Assembly (NCBI GenBank): GCA_005281725.1
Contig: SSBO01000012.1
Span: 16,711,865 to 16,775,864, forward strand
From: Wuchereria bancrofti
Lineage: Eukaryota; Nematoda; Chromadorea; Rhabditida; Onchocercidae
Direction: 5' to 3'
Length of the DNA: 64,000 bases
In this document: positions 11,365-23,200 of the stretch, piece after piece
How positions within the stretch are numbered: position 1 is the stretch's first letter
Layout of the letters: each line of letters starts with the position of its first letter
Made by a program: the position numbers and the translations under genes
The notes under the pieces: generated by a model
Told to the model about the DNA's origin: nothing
What the model saw: only the letters and a program-made list of their open reading frames with translations
Databases searched by the model: none

Positions 11365-13653
11365 TTAAAAAGCAGATGACAATAACAACATAAATAATCC
11401 AATGACATGACTAAAATAGTACGAGTCAGCCCATACAGAAAGTGTATGTCTCCAGGAATATCCTGTTTCTGCAGTGCTGTCATCAAATGCCATTCCAAGG
11501 TATACCAAATGTGTTAGAGCTAGAGCTCGAAACAACATATTGATAGTCAGTGTACTTAAAGCACTCTGAAACTACAACTAGAAGTTCAATGCTCAATGTG
11601 CATGAGTCTACATAGTACTTTTGGTTTTTGCTTTTTTTATTTATAGATTAGAAAAAAAGAATGATCTAAGACCTCTTTACATGTATGGTGACATTCTTTG
11701 CGGCATATCCTTGCACGAACGCATGAATCTGTGCGACGACTCAATTTACTCCTTATTTCTGCAAATTAATTTGATTAGATCTAGATAGAAAAAGTGCTTT
11801 AAAAAAGAACTAAACTAACTTGTCTCAGCATATGTGTAGAGTCCCAATGAAAGTAGCACCGCAGATAATTGGAAATTGATGCCCTAAAATCGAAGTTTTA
11901 ATAAGAGACTACATTTCAGAGTATGGAGAGTGCGATAATTCAACCGCTCAGAACTTTTAAGGGGATTTTATAGAAAGAGAGAACTAGATCTACTTTAATG
12001 TATTTTGAAAATTGAAAAGATTATGAAACTTACATGAAAGAGGGAACTAACAACGTAAGTAACGAAAATTGCAGCTGCAGAACCATATTTTCTAGTCTCT
12101 CCAAAGATGTCTGTAGATAGAAACACAGATTTTATTTGGTTCAAATGAACTTGAGAGTGATAGATAAAAGTGTTGCTTACAGTGATGCAAAAATCGGTGC
12201 ATTGGTATATTCCATGAAACAACAACATCCACTAGCGAACGAGGTAGTTCGATATGAATCCAGTCAGCGACAATACCCGAATCAATACCGGACAGTAACG
12301 AAGTACCCGCAGAGAACCAGCTTACAAAATAATGACTAAATCGAAATGACTGAGCAACAAAGTATGCCCCAACGAAAGGCAATTCTATAAAACTATCGGC
12401 AATGCACGACGAATAGATAACAGCCAACAATGATAGAGCAATGTAGCTGAGACCACGGAAAAAATTAACAATTTCTGCCTGGAATTATCTCTACCAACAT
12501 TCGATTACTTTTATTTTTTAAGTCCTTAAACAGAAAAAATTTTCAGGATTTCCATCTTCTTTCAAATAAGGAAATAAGAAATAAATACCAGACTTACTCT
12601 GAATTCCTTAAGATACAACGAATCTTGATATTGTCTGTAAGTAATCCATGGACCAAATAATACAGTTGAACTATCAAACATATAGGAGAGTAAGTGCAAC
12701 AATGTGATGTTGCCATAAAATTCATTGGCAAGATCAAACGATAGTGAAGTAATTTTCATTAGCACAATCATTAGTATACCACGCATTGACATAAATTCTT
12801 TAGCCGTGAAAAAATACTGCCTATAAAATTATTTATAACCAGCTTACAAAATAATGATTAAATCGACAGAGAATATTAGTAAGTAGATGGGCAACAAAAT
12901 GAAGTCTCTATAATTTTAGACTTCAACATGTTCCAAATATTAATTGAAAAAAAAAAACCCACACTAAAATGGTCTCGTTTTTTTCGTTTAAATACTCGTT
13001 AATTTGGAGTCTACGAATCATCACACATATAAAAACGAAGCTCACCAAACTAGAAGCATACCGATCGAATACGCCAACATCACAAACTTAGTATGCTTGT
13101 TGAAGAGGAAGTTATAATAAGGAAATACAACAGTCAATGCAATATATATACAAATAGACGATAAATTATTTTGGGTTCCTATTATAAATAGCCCAGAAGC
13201 TACGAAAGTTAAATGTAGCGTGAATTTACTTACTATCTCTGAAACGACTTTCAAACAGTTAAAAAAATGAATAATAAAAGATATGATGTAGGGCTATTAA
13301 ATGATGACTTAAAAAATGTTCAACCTAATAAACAGAATAAGTAACAGTAATTTAAATGAATGTGACACTAACCTCAAATTTGCACATAAACTTAATTTGC
13401 ATGACAGGCATTAGATTTGAAGCGAATGTTTACCTCTTGCATGTAAAAATACGAGAAATCGTTTCAGAGCAGAAAATAGCAGTAGTTTCAATATGGTACC
13501 ACACAAAGAATCAAGCACACTTATTGGACAGCGCTGCCATTGATGAGTGGTATCATCTTTAATATGGATGAAGTCGGTGAATTCCTCATCAGATAACTCC
13601 AAAGCCTCATCGTAGTACCATATTTCTTCGTCAGACACCGCTGAAACTGCCAT
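11365..13653 (-). CDS. PORCN: Porcupine, Wnt protein-serine O-palmitoleoyltransferase
   Basis: Eight minus-strand exons join in phase: 13653-13434, 13238-13046, 12820-12598, 12478-12181, 12110-12034, 11883-11820, 11758-11673 and 11565-11365 (stop TAA), giving 453 aa; human PORCN is about 461. It is a multi-pass ER membrane protein of the MBOAT family that attaches palmitoleate to a conserved Wnt serine, needed for Wnt secretion. Family blocks in order: MRGILMIVLMKITSLSFDL, FGPWITYRQY, FRFSHYFVSWFS, the PORCN/MBOAT core IELPRSLVDVVVSWNIPMHRFLHHY, then SSLFHGINFQLSAVLLSLGLYTYAE with the presumed catalytic histidine at residue 337. The C-terminal LFRALALTHLVYLGMAFDD also matches. The His and the following Gly are separated by an intron. 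The N-terminus is acidic (SDEEIWYYDEALELSDEEF). C. elegans mom-1 is the expected orthologue. It is divergent to KICS2, 692 bp away. Confidence 0.94.
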
Positions 13654-14345
13654 CCAGTTGCAGTTTGATTTACAAAATAGTGCTGGTTGCCACTTCTGAA
13701 ATGAACTGGCCTAACAAAGATGCGGCCTTAAAGTTTTTCTCTGTAGTCTTCCCCACTAAGAGTAATTCCTGTATTTTTACTGTATGAACTGTGTTAGGGT
13801 AATACATCTTGGGCAATGAAGTAGAACGATTAAGTTATTGCACATTTAGAATGAATTACTCGAAATTTAAAGTGATCAAGTCTTATCTAAAACCAAACGG
13901 TGTGAATTTACGGTGAATCAGTTCAAATTTCAGTCAGTTGAACTGAACCGTTTGAGAAGGTAGGAATGGCTGGACTTTCATTCATTCCAAAAGAACCTTA
14001 GAAATTTCTCACTTTCCATATCCAAATATCGCTCACAACATTATTTTCACGACAATATATTGAGTTAGCATGCATCAACCTGGTCACTACGACATGCACG
14101 ATGCAGTCACCGTCTCAGAATTGCATCTCTATGTAGACGAAGTATGATGTTATGGCGCAGAGAGCGAAATGAACTCTACAAAGGTATCTCCAGATGACAA
14201 TCTGTAGACTTGAAGCTGGTGCCACCGATTAAGAAAAGAGTGTGAAGTCGTGGCTATGAGTTGTCATTGACAGGTGGGATTCATGTTAAATAGTAATAGA
14301 TATCTTATACTAACAGTGGATTGCAGAGGACTAAATGGCGCAACG
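13654..14345. other. Divergent promoter region between PORCN and KICS2
   Basis: A 692-bp non-coding gap between the start codons of PORCN (-) and KICS2 (+). A TTGCAG ending at 14326, 19 bp before the KICS2 ATG, looks like a spliced-leader acceptor. The frame open from 14274 into KICS2 is mostly upstream of this site and is probably outron rather than coding. Confidence 0.45.
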
Positions 14346-17254
14346 ATGACAACAGGGACAGTATCTACTTGTTTGGCTACAGCAGCAGATATCGCTTGCA
14401 TAGATCCTCTTATTGGCAGTGATCTCTGTCCTCTTCTTCGGGTACAATTCATTTTCTCTCTTTTTTGAAACATTTCAGTTCCTCATTTCTGATGAATGAA
14501 TTCATTTTCTAACATAAATGTAGTATATTAGTTTATTTTTGCATAAATTGTCCAGCAATTCGGCGCAGCAATGAGCAAAGCTCGGTTCGATGATGCTCGA
14601 GGTCTGATTGAATCATTTCGAGGGACGCGAGTTCCAATATCATCAAGCGCGGAAGATTCTCTTTGCCATTTGCTTCTTTCTGCTTGCATTCAGGTTGTTT
14701 CATTAATCTTTTACTGAGAGATTCTGGAAAGAGGATGACGCATTGAGAGATTCTGGAAAGAGGATGACGCATCTGAAAGCTTTATTTTTTAGATAGTAAA
14801 AGCGGAGAGCGCATATTATTCTCTGAATTTTATGGTAACAAAGGCCTTTTTTCGGCGAGAAAGCACTCTATTGTTAACTTATACACAGATCAAGTGACCT
14901 CTTCATCTAATTCTTTTCACTCCCAATGTTTTATTTATTTTGAATTTGGTTGAGCTGAACCTTTACGAGTAGATAGTTTGATGTTTAATATGATTGAGTA
15001 AACGTAATATTCTTCTATACTTATTACTTTACTCTATAGCAAAATCATGAAGGATTTTAGAACTATATTTTGAACCTTGATTGGTCGTCTGGAGTGAATA
15101 GTTTGAATTGATTTAAATTAGCATTGTCTAGTAATTATGTTATCAAGAAATTCTTATGGATTTATAAGAGCGATTTTTATGTTTCAGGGCTGAACTATGT
15201 CGAATGGATGATGTAATAGGAAATGCTAATATTTCAGCAGCAGAGGATATTAGACGGCGTTTGATTGATTTTACCAGTGCCAGAGTTTCAATGATCAATG
15301 TTTACAATTCATTTCTAGTTGAAAGTAGTATTCTTCCATACTTGTTACTTTACTGCCTTACACAAAGCATTATTAATTTTAACTTTTCATGTGGCACCAA
15401 TGTTTTATTTTATATTTTATATTATTCAGGTATTTCGGCCTAGTTATCATTAAAAGCATTTAGATTTTGGTCTTCCAAGTGAACTGACAGCTTTGACGAC
15501 AGTCCTTTCATCGGTCGAACATTTATTAATGCTTTTAGTTAACCATGAATCGCTTACCTTTTTATTTACTTTTGTCATTAACGAGATAGTGGTAATGAAG
15601 CTGCTTTTGGAGGTACAGTTGGCTCTCATACGATGTGAGGTTCTGTTTTTGTCGTTTCGTAAAGCTCAGCCATTTGAATTAAAATGCCACCTCAGCTCTT
15701 TATGGACTTACAAATTTTTGTGAGTAAGCATTTCTTTACCTAACAAAGTATTTCAGTTCTTACAGTCACTGATTAAGTTGAAGAGTGCACACATTAAACT
15801 CCGGTCTTGGTTTAATTCTGTCGGTTATAAGCATACACAGATCAAAGCAACAGCGAAGTTCTTTGGTCTCGGTAATGACTTATATTTTAAAGTTTCAGTT
15901 ATCAATCGTTTTCCACTTATTAACTTTGAAAGTAAAGAAATTTGCTTCGCAGTTTTTGTGGCAAGGTTTTGACATTGCAATTTCAGGACCTCAGGTTCAA
16001 TGTTCTTCTTTGAGACTATGTGGTTGGACTTATGAATTTTACATGCTGTTATTGGCGAAGTTCTCCCTATATTTTCATGATTCGCTACAGCCACAATGCT
16101 CCTCAGGCGACTTTGATCATGCAATTAGTGTTATGAAATCACCGAATTTTGTTCAATTATTTGCTACATTTCGTCGCAAAATGGAGCCTTTATATATTCT
16201 TTTGATTGCTAATCGTTGCGATGCTTCAGATATACCACCTCGTTTGTTTTATCACCTATTATGTGTTTAATTTTTATTGCTGTGATCGATTTTTTCGCGT
16301 TTTCAAGTTTTTATTTCTCTATGGATAATCCTTAAAACAATTAATTTCTAGACTTAATAAACTTTAATGCGTCATCATTCATATTTAAAATTCCCATTAC
16401 TTTTGTAATTACATCTGATACCCGTTTTTGTTTCCTTTTTCTTGTTTGAAGTATTCAAAATATTTTCTATACGATTTGTTTACTTCACTTATCATTTTGT
16501 ATTTGAAAAAATAAAATAATTCCAGAACTATATTTTCAGTTATTGGTTATGGCTGCGCATCTGATCTTGACGATGGAGAAGGTGAATTGCGAAAAAAATT
16601 TTTAGTTTTTTTCAGAATAGGGGGTGAAGCGAAAGAAATGAATATATTGCTTCCGTCGATTTCTATACTTGTACAAGAAGCAGGTGCTAAAAAGTCTGGA
16701 ACAGATCGTATTACATACTGTTATGATCAACTTATGTCCAGGGTGCGACTTTTATTTTGCGCATGTTGGTGTATAGAACTATAAATTTGCACAGGTTGTC
16801 TAAGTGCCAGAGTAAATTCGATATCAATATAAAGGTAGAATGAGACAAATTTTTTCAGAGAATTTTCTTCAGTTTTTCTCAGTGAGCTCAAGTGTAATGA
16901 ATGTGGAATAACCGCATTAAACGTGTTAGTCTCAGTGGTTGTGCTGATGCAATTTTTTTTTAATCTTGTTCTTTTCATAGATAAGTAAACATGGGTGGTT
17001 CTATGAAGAAATACGGAAATATTTTCAACTATTTGCATATTTAAAGCTATTAATTTGCTTAGATTGTTTTCTTTATGTTTTTTTCGTTCCAGAGTTTCTT
17101 CGTATTATTGGTGGAATATAATTTATATGTAACGATTATTTTTGATCGAAAAGTTAGCGAACGTGACAATACAGTGGTTAGCTTTCTGTTGAACAGTTGC
17201 AGTCAGTTGCGATGCACCAAAATCTGTCAAAGTTGGCGGAAATTTTCAACATAG
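14346..17254 (+). CDS. KICS2: KICSTOR subunit KICS2 (C12orf66-like)
   Basis: Ten exons join in phase: 14346-14441, 14556-14693, 14793-14893, 15188-15324, 15464-15639, 15696-15719, 15757-15823, 15987-16241, 16540-16742 and 17093-17254 (stop TAG), giving 452 aa; human KICS2 is about 446. Diagnostic matches run along the whole length: AESAYYSLNFM then FFRRESTLLLTYTQ; SLIKLKSAHIKLRSW (human SLVNLHSAHTKLQTW); LLLAKFSLYFHDSLQ (human MLLAKFSFYFHEALS); and near the end VTIIFDRKVSERDNTVVSFL (human [20 protein letters not shown]). In mammals KICS2 belongs to KICSTOR with SZT2, KPTN and ITFG2, which places GATOR1 on lysosomes to restrain mTORC1. Exon 6 is a 24-nt microexon between introns of 56 and 37 bp; including it restores the family spacing. 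The exon 8/9 junction is ambiguous (donor 16242 or 16263). Confidence 0.87.
14715..14772. repeat. 29-bp perfect tandem duplication in KICS2 intron 2
   Basis: Two head-to-tail copies of a 29-base unit starting TGAGAGATTCTGG, at 14715-14743 and 14744-14772, with no mismatch seen. It lies in the intron between exons 2 and 3, ending 20 bp before the exon 3 acceptor, so it does not alter coding. The perfect match suggests a recent event. Confidence 0.9.
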
Positions 17255-17315
17255 TTTGCAGTCAGTTGCGATGCACTAAAATCTGTCGAAGTAGGCGGAA
17301 GTTTTCAACATAGTT
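17198..17315. repeat. 59-bp tandem duplication spanning the KICS2 stop codon
   Basis: Two adjacent units of 59 bases, 17198-17256 and 17257-17315, differ at about four positions. The first encodes the last codons of KICS2 and its TAG; the second repeats the same sequence in the 3' UTR. Because 59 is not a multiple of three, the second unit is out of frame and is a fossil of the coding end. Confidence 0.88.
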
Positions 17316-18341
17316 TTTTCTAAAGGAAGTTTTATTATTCTGTATCATTCTTATTTTACTGGATTATATAAATATTTTTTAATATGTATTTCATATTTCT
17401 ACTATATATATTTCACATTTTTATATTTCTATGGCTTTATGTAAAGACTATTTTATGGACAATCATTCTACTCCCTGACATCCGAGACATTATAAGACTA
17501 TATTTCAATTTTATTTCGAAGGAAAAACTAACCTCTAGAGTTGGTAACAATTGAAGATTGTCTTATTTTTAACCGGAAATTACTAGGCTTTGTTTGAAGG
17601 ACAGATGATTTTTACTGAATCCGAAGCAAACACGTGTAAATAGGAATATATGTTTTGCTGTTGTATAATATCTGTCTTGTTTTGTAGCGAGATTTACTCG
17701 TATATATAGTTATAACACTCCTGGAATTTTTATTTGAAAGTGGTGAGTCCCACAGTTCAGGCTCTTCAACCATGTGAAACAATGAGTTTATTATTTGCGT
17801 GCATGAGTTTTAGAATATTACATGCAGAAGTAAAACATGAATTATCATCATTGACTCTTGACGTAGTTGCTAGCGTTGCTAAGAGTTTGAAGAAATCCAT
17901 GTGAATCTATGACATTGGTAGTGACAGTTCATGAGGAGTTGGAGTTTTAAATCAACAGACGCTGTTCCAATTGTTCGATAGTTGTGAGAACACTCCCGCT
18001 TGCAATCATATCCATCATTTATTATATCTTTATTCTGTTCACATGCAATAAAAATGCTTCTTCCTGTTCTATTATGAATAATGTCACATTTATATACCTC
18101 TATTCAGCAGTTGTTTATCATTTTTTAAAGCTGCATCCCTGCATTTAAATAGCAATGCTTTTAAAGCGGCATTAGTTTTCTGTTGCAGTTTATTTTTGAC
18201 AGAATGAGCTAAATGCGAAGTAATTCAAACTTAGGCGCAGGTAATAACATCGCACAACGAAAATATGGCTACATTGTTCATTGTTTTTTCATCCTACTTG
18301 ACCTTTGCTCTTTTGGACAAAGCATGCATTTCGTGACATTA

Positions 18342-18680
18342 TCATTCGAAAATACATACTATCAAGAGTTTCCTTGATTGAGTTGTTTCACCTGGATGAG
18401 CAATTTCTTGAAGTGGTAACGTACGGGAGGGAAGGAGGTTTGGACTGCATAGGATGGAAGCGGTTGAAGTGTTAGGCTTCTGTTCTGTTTCAAAATTAGC
18501 GATTAACATTTGTAATTTATGGAATTCATCGAAGTACAGGTCCAAATATAAAGCACAATAATCTGAAGCCATCAAAAAGTCCTTAAATACTTGACCGTCC
18601 TTTAGCTGGGCTTTCAAACAAAAAATATGGTGGATCGTTGAAAGGAAATTCTTGTCCTGATCACTAGTCAGTCTCGACAA
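18342..18680 (-). CDS. Possible exon of an unrecognised protein
   Basis: An open minus-strand frame of about 110 codons with ordinary protein composition, including a hydrophobic-patterned helical stretch (FLMASDYCALYLDLYFDEFH) and a Ser/Pro-rich tail. There is a plausible donor (CATCCAG then GTGAAA) near 18394, so the coding part may end there. No ATG begins the open stretch, which would make it an internal or 3' exon, but I found no partner exons. It may be spurious. Confidence 0.25.
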   Translation of the reverse strand: MSRLTSDQDKNFLSTIHHIFCLKAQLKDGQVFKDFLMASDYCALYLDLYFDEFHKLQMLIANFETEQKPNTSTASILCSPNLLPSRTLPLQEIAHPGETTQSRKLLIVCIFE

Positions 18681-20190
18681 TTAGTATCATTTACTAAGTG
18701 GTAACTCAGCAATCCTGCTGCTTTGTGGTTGCGAAGATTTGACTGAAATTTGTGAGAGTGGATACAGAACTTGCGTGTTTTTTACTAAAATCTGTGAGAA
18801 CATGATCAGTGGCGCAGTTTGCCATGCGACATGATTTGCATATGCTAAGACTTATTCGTACTCTTCGCTCCCACACATCAGAAAGTTATTTTCTCTCTGG
18901 CAATATTTAACAGCCCATTTCACTATAGATGATGTGTCAGGATCGCTCTAATGGGAGGTCCCTCCTTTTCTCTATTAAGACCAATCTTTCACAATTTTAA
19001 ATTAATTGGTGGTTAACATTCAATTAAAGGAAGAAATCTACTGCTTGTGCACCCCAAATTCGAAGTTTCCCTTATTTCTGTTAGGGACAAATGTGATACC
19101 AAGTGAAAGACAATAATAAACGAGACACTACAATGCTATGGTACCAAATATCGTCTGTCGTCCCATGAAATAAAACGCTTCGCTCTTCATTGCTACCAAA
19201 GTACGCTTGCAACGATAGCATGTGGCACACAGCGACAAGTTAAGCGTCGTCCTTTGCTGCTGTCGCTGTTTGTCACCCATCACCCATGAATAGTGTGCCT
19301 ACTACCCCTTATAAACAGGACAAGCCTGTACAATCAACTTGTCACTATCTTTCCCACACATCTCTCGCCAGTATAGCCAATTTAATGCTCTCATCCCGCT
19401 CACTCTCGTCTTGTCTTTGCTCCTCATCTCTCTCCCTTTGTATGTTTGCATCTTCATCTCCTGATCTGTCTGTGCTTTCACAACATTCTCTATCAATTCT
19501 TCAGTACGTCGTGCATGAACTATCTCCGTGGTCTCCCTGTCTGTCTTACACAGACGCGGATGCACACATATACATATGACACAGTCATAAACGCTATCGA
19601 TTCACGAGACTATGCTTTGTTAACTGTAAGGGCTGAATTGTTGCTGCTACAATAAGAACCTCTCACTCCGGGCTTTCTTATTGTTTGCTGTATGTAATTT
19701 CGTTTATTGGAATCGCACTTATTTACAACTTCGATGATGGATGGTTGCTTATTATATCTGGTTCAAGGCCAGTGCCTTGCCTCAGTCGAGATTCGATTAT
19801 TCTGACGAATAACTGACGTCAATTAAGTCACTAATTAACTGATCAAGCGTCAGCCATAGCTTAATGCTTGGTATCATATATGGGAAGAAGTAAATGTCTC
19901 TACTGCTTTATCAATTCCTCTTTCATTTTTTATAGATTAAAGCTTACTCTACATCATTTTTACATAGCACTTCATAAGAATTCCGCATTAACTTTTCTTG
20001 AAGAAAATGGGGAATTTGAACGATATTACTGTTGCTAAGCTCACCTGTAACATTGTGGCTAGTTGATGTCCACTAATTCACTAGTAATGACCCAATTTAC
20101 TGATTTGTGACCAAATAAGATTCCACTGCAGCTGTTCAAAGATTCGCCTTCTTTAAATCGTAGAAGCTGCTTCATATTTTCTCATCCTTT

Positions 20191-20218
20191 ATTTTTAATG
20201 ACGCTTGTCATTAAAAAT
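20191..20218. repeat. Perfect 12-bp inverted repeat (hairpin, 4-nt loop)
   Basis: ATTTTTAATGAC, loop GCTT, then the exact reverse complement GTCATTAAAAAT. It stands alone in intergenic DNA with no T-run terminator context or flanking gene. It could be the tip of a degraded inverted-repeat transposon or a chance palindrome in AT-rich DNA. Confidence 0.7.
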
Positions 20219-23200
20219 TGGCCTTTACACATTCCTATCCTCCTTATGTTATGTCACGTTACACGTCACAACTTCTCTCACTAATTTGAAATTAGGTAGG
20301 GCAAAAATTTAACTCTTGACATGGCACTGTCAATACTATTAGAACTTTCATTCGGTACACATTGATTGTGCTTCCACTAATTAGTTCGTTTTATCCTTTC
20401 CTGTACATCTATAAAAGTCTATAACACATTTCTATCTCGAACAACGGGAAAAGAACTATAGCGAATACCCTGGGATACTGATTTGGGAAATTTTTGGAAT
20501 AGAATGTTCGGTGAAGAAAATCGTCACGAAAAACTAAAGTACTTTTACTAACCGACTGGGAGTTGAGCAGTTTTATATTCACTTCCTCTCAGTGACCACC
20601 TTCTGAAAGCAAATTTATTCACGGATTAATTCCCATCTTTCATTTTTCATAGTACAAACTTTCATTCCAAATTTCCAATTTAATTTGTATGTGCTCTTTC
20701 CAATCCTTATTATTTAATAAGTATGAAGGACAAAACTCTTAGTCTACTTATCATCTTTTTTTTGGATGCGATTGGGTTGAGTAGTCATGTAAAGGAGGTA
20801 AAGAAAAAATTAAGCCATGCGGTCAAATTCTTTTTTTTAGAGAACACACTGGTTTCAATATGAACCAGAAAAGTGAGTCCCTTTTGCAAACAGAACATGG
20901 AAAGACTGGTAATATCTATTAGAGGGATATTGCTTGGGATTACTTCTCTAAGATATTAAATTCTGAAATAGGCGAGGAACAGAGGACTGTCCGTGCGTTC
21001 TTTTCTCATTTCCTTTCAAACAGGTTCCAATTTTTTGTCTGCTCGCAAAAGTTTCAGTTTCTTCAGCATTTAATATTTTGCAGTATTGCACCCTTCGTTT
21101 ATCATTTGTTTCCATAAAACAAGCACAATCAAAGAGAACCTTTTTGGGCCTAGGTCGTATCGCAGCATTTGACGTTAAATGTCCCTTGCTTAGTTATTAG
21201 TTTTTTAGTATTTCATCTTTTCGTGCTAATTCTGGCTTTTTATGCTCACCCTAGAAAATACAACTCAATTTTTATACGTCTTAAAATTTTACCAACTTCA
21301 CCAAACAGTGCTTTTACCAAACATTTTTTCGAGGTCGCCCATTTGTCACTTTGGATGGTTGCTTGTTGTCAGTTGAAAAATTCACAATTTATGGTGAAGA
21401 ATATTTATGATAATTTTATGGCACGGAAACCCGCTTGTCATTATATGGAAATACTAAACCTCAGTACTTTTCAAATTCTTCAGTCTTTTTATATAATGTT
21501 CCTTTTTTCCAATTCATTTATATACCGAGAATAATCGGCCGGTTTTAAATAACAAAGCCGTAATAGTTTCAGCAGTTTTTTTTTTAAATAAGAAAATTTC
21601 TTGAGCAGAAATCAATTAATTGTTAAAAAAGTTACGTTGATGAATTGAGAGTCACGCGGTGAAGTATGTATATAACTCATCCACCAGAAGCTTATCTTCT
21701 GAAGGTAGAATAGCATTGCGAGATAGTTTTTCCTGATAATTCCGAAATACATGCACTTGATATCCGGAAATATTAGAAAATGCTTTTAATTAGGGCTTCA
21801 TTTGCATTTATAACTTCAAGGACACTAAAATTCCTTTTCTACATTATGTATTGACACTTGGTCGACCAGGGTTTTTCCTTTTTTTTCTCCCCCTTCTTCC
21901 TCCCGCTCTCGCTCTCTCCTTACTTCGTTTTTAAATTCTCTTGTATTTCCTGTACGAATGTGTTCGGCGCGGGCATTCTTTTTCACCACTTGTTATATTT
22001 GCAATAGCTGTTTTTCCTCGTAAATTATTTTTCTTGTTTTTTAAGCGATCTTTCACTCTCTCTCTCCTTCTCCAATATAAATATTTTACCCATTGTAAGG
22101 AATGCCTTACAAACCCATAATGTTGAGATTTTGAGCTTTGCTTCTGTTTTGATTGCTGCAAGTCCAGCTCTTCACTGAATTGTTTCCCGGTATTTCAAAT
22201 TGTATACCGCATTTACTAGCATTCTATGTTTTTAGGATGCAATTATTGCTAACTCTACATTGACCGAATATTCTAAATTTATCATTTAAATGATCCTCAC
22301 TTCACTGATTCGTTTCCTGGTATTTCACTGTTTAGAATTCTTCCAATCTGTTGTATTATCTAGATATGGCGCATGCAACCTTTTCATTCGATTGAGGTTG
22401 CATTCTCCAAACTTGAATCCACTTCTTTTTTCTCTAAAAAATGAGAGGATATACTGTTGCTTCTCCCACTTTCATTTCCACTGAAATCTGTTATAATTTA
22501 AAGTAACGGAAGAAATGAACACTTCATCAGAATTTAATTAAATTACAAAAGGGTTAAGGAGTGTTTTATCATTCAACTGTAATCGTATGCAGCAGGACTG
22601 TAAGTTGTAAGTTGGAAAGATGAACAGGACAAACATGCAATCCAAATCAAAATACGCATCACCATGTACTTTCAAACATTATGTGACAATGTGAAAGAGC
22701 GGCACAAGCGCTGACATAAAAAAAGGGAACTAAGTCCTAATATCCATGCAAGAGTTAATCCTTACCCAACTACTTTGGCTGTGTCCTTTGGTCTTTTAAT
22801 TCTTAACCGATTTTAACATTTTACAGTTTGAGAAACTAAGACTTCAGTGAATGTTAAGGAGGGCAATGAGAATATAAAAAGTAATTGATGAATTAATTTT
22901 GGAAGCATCTCGAAATCAAATATCACCTTGAACAATGGCAGAGCAAAAAGAATTCGTTTCAGCTTGTTGTGTCATTGACTTCATTTTATTCATAATTTAT
23001 TTAATTTTTGTAATCTCTCGATAATTGCTAGCTGGCATGGTCATATATTTGCGGCAAAAATGGAATATACACAGCGACTTGAGAAAGTGAAATTCCTTCA
23101 TCGGATTGATGGCAAAGAATGAAATCATACAAAGTAGTTGAAAGTCTATAAGAACGACAAGAAATTTTCTACAAAAATGCACAAAATCTCGTATGTTCTC

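Noticed and set aside
19286..19655. Overlapping frames on both strands
   Set aside because: They come from a pyrimidine-rich stretch open in several frames, with Ser/Leu- or Arg/Glu-biased products and no splice signals.
21169..21534. 121-codon hydrophobic frame
   Set aside because: T-rich DNA gives Phe/Leu/Ile-rich reading; no recognised transmembrane family, no adjacent exon and no start context.
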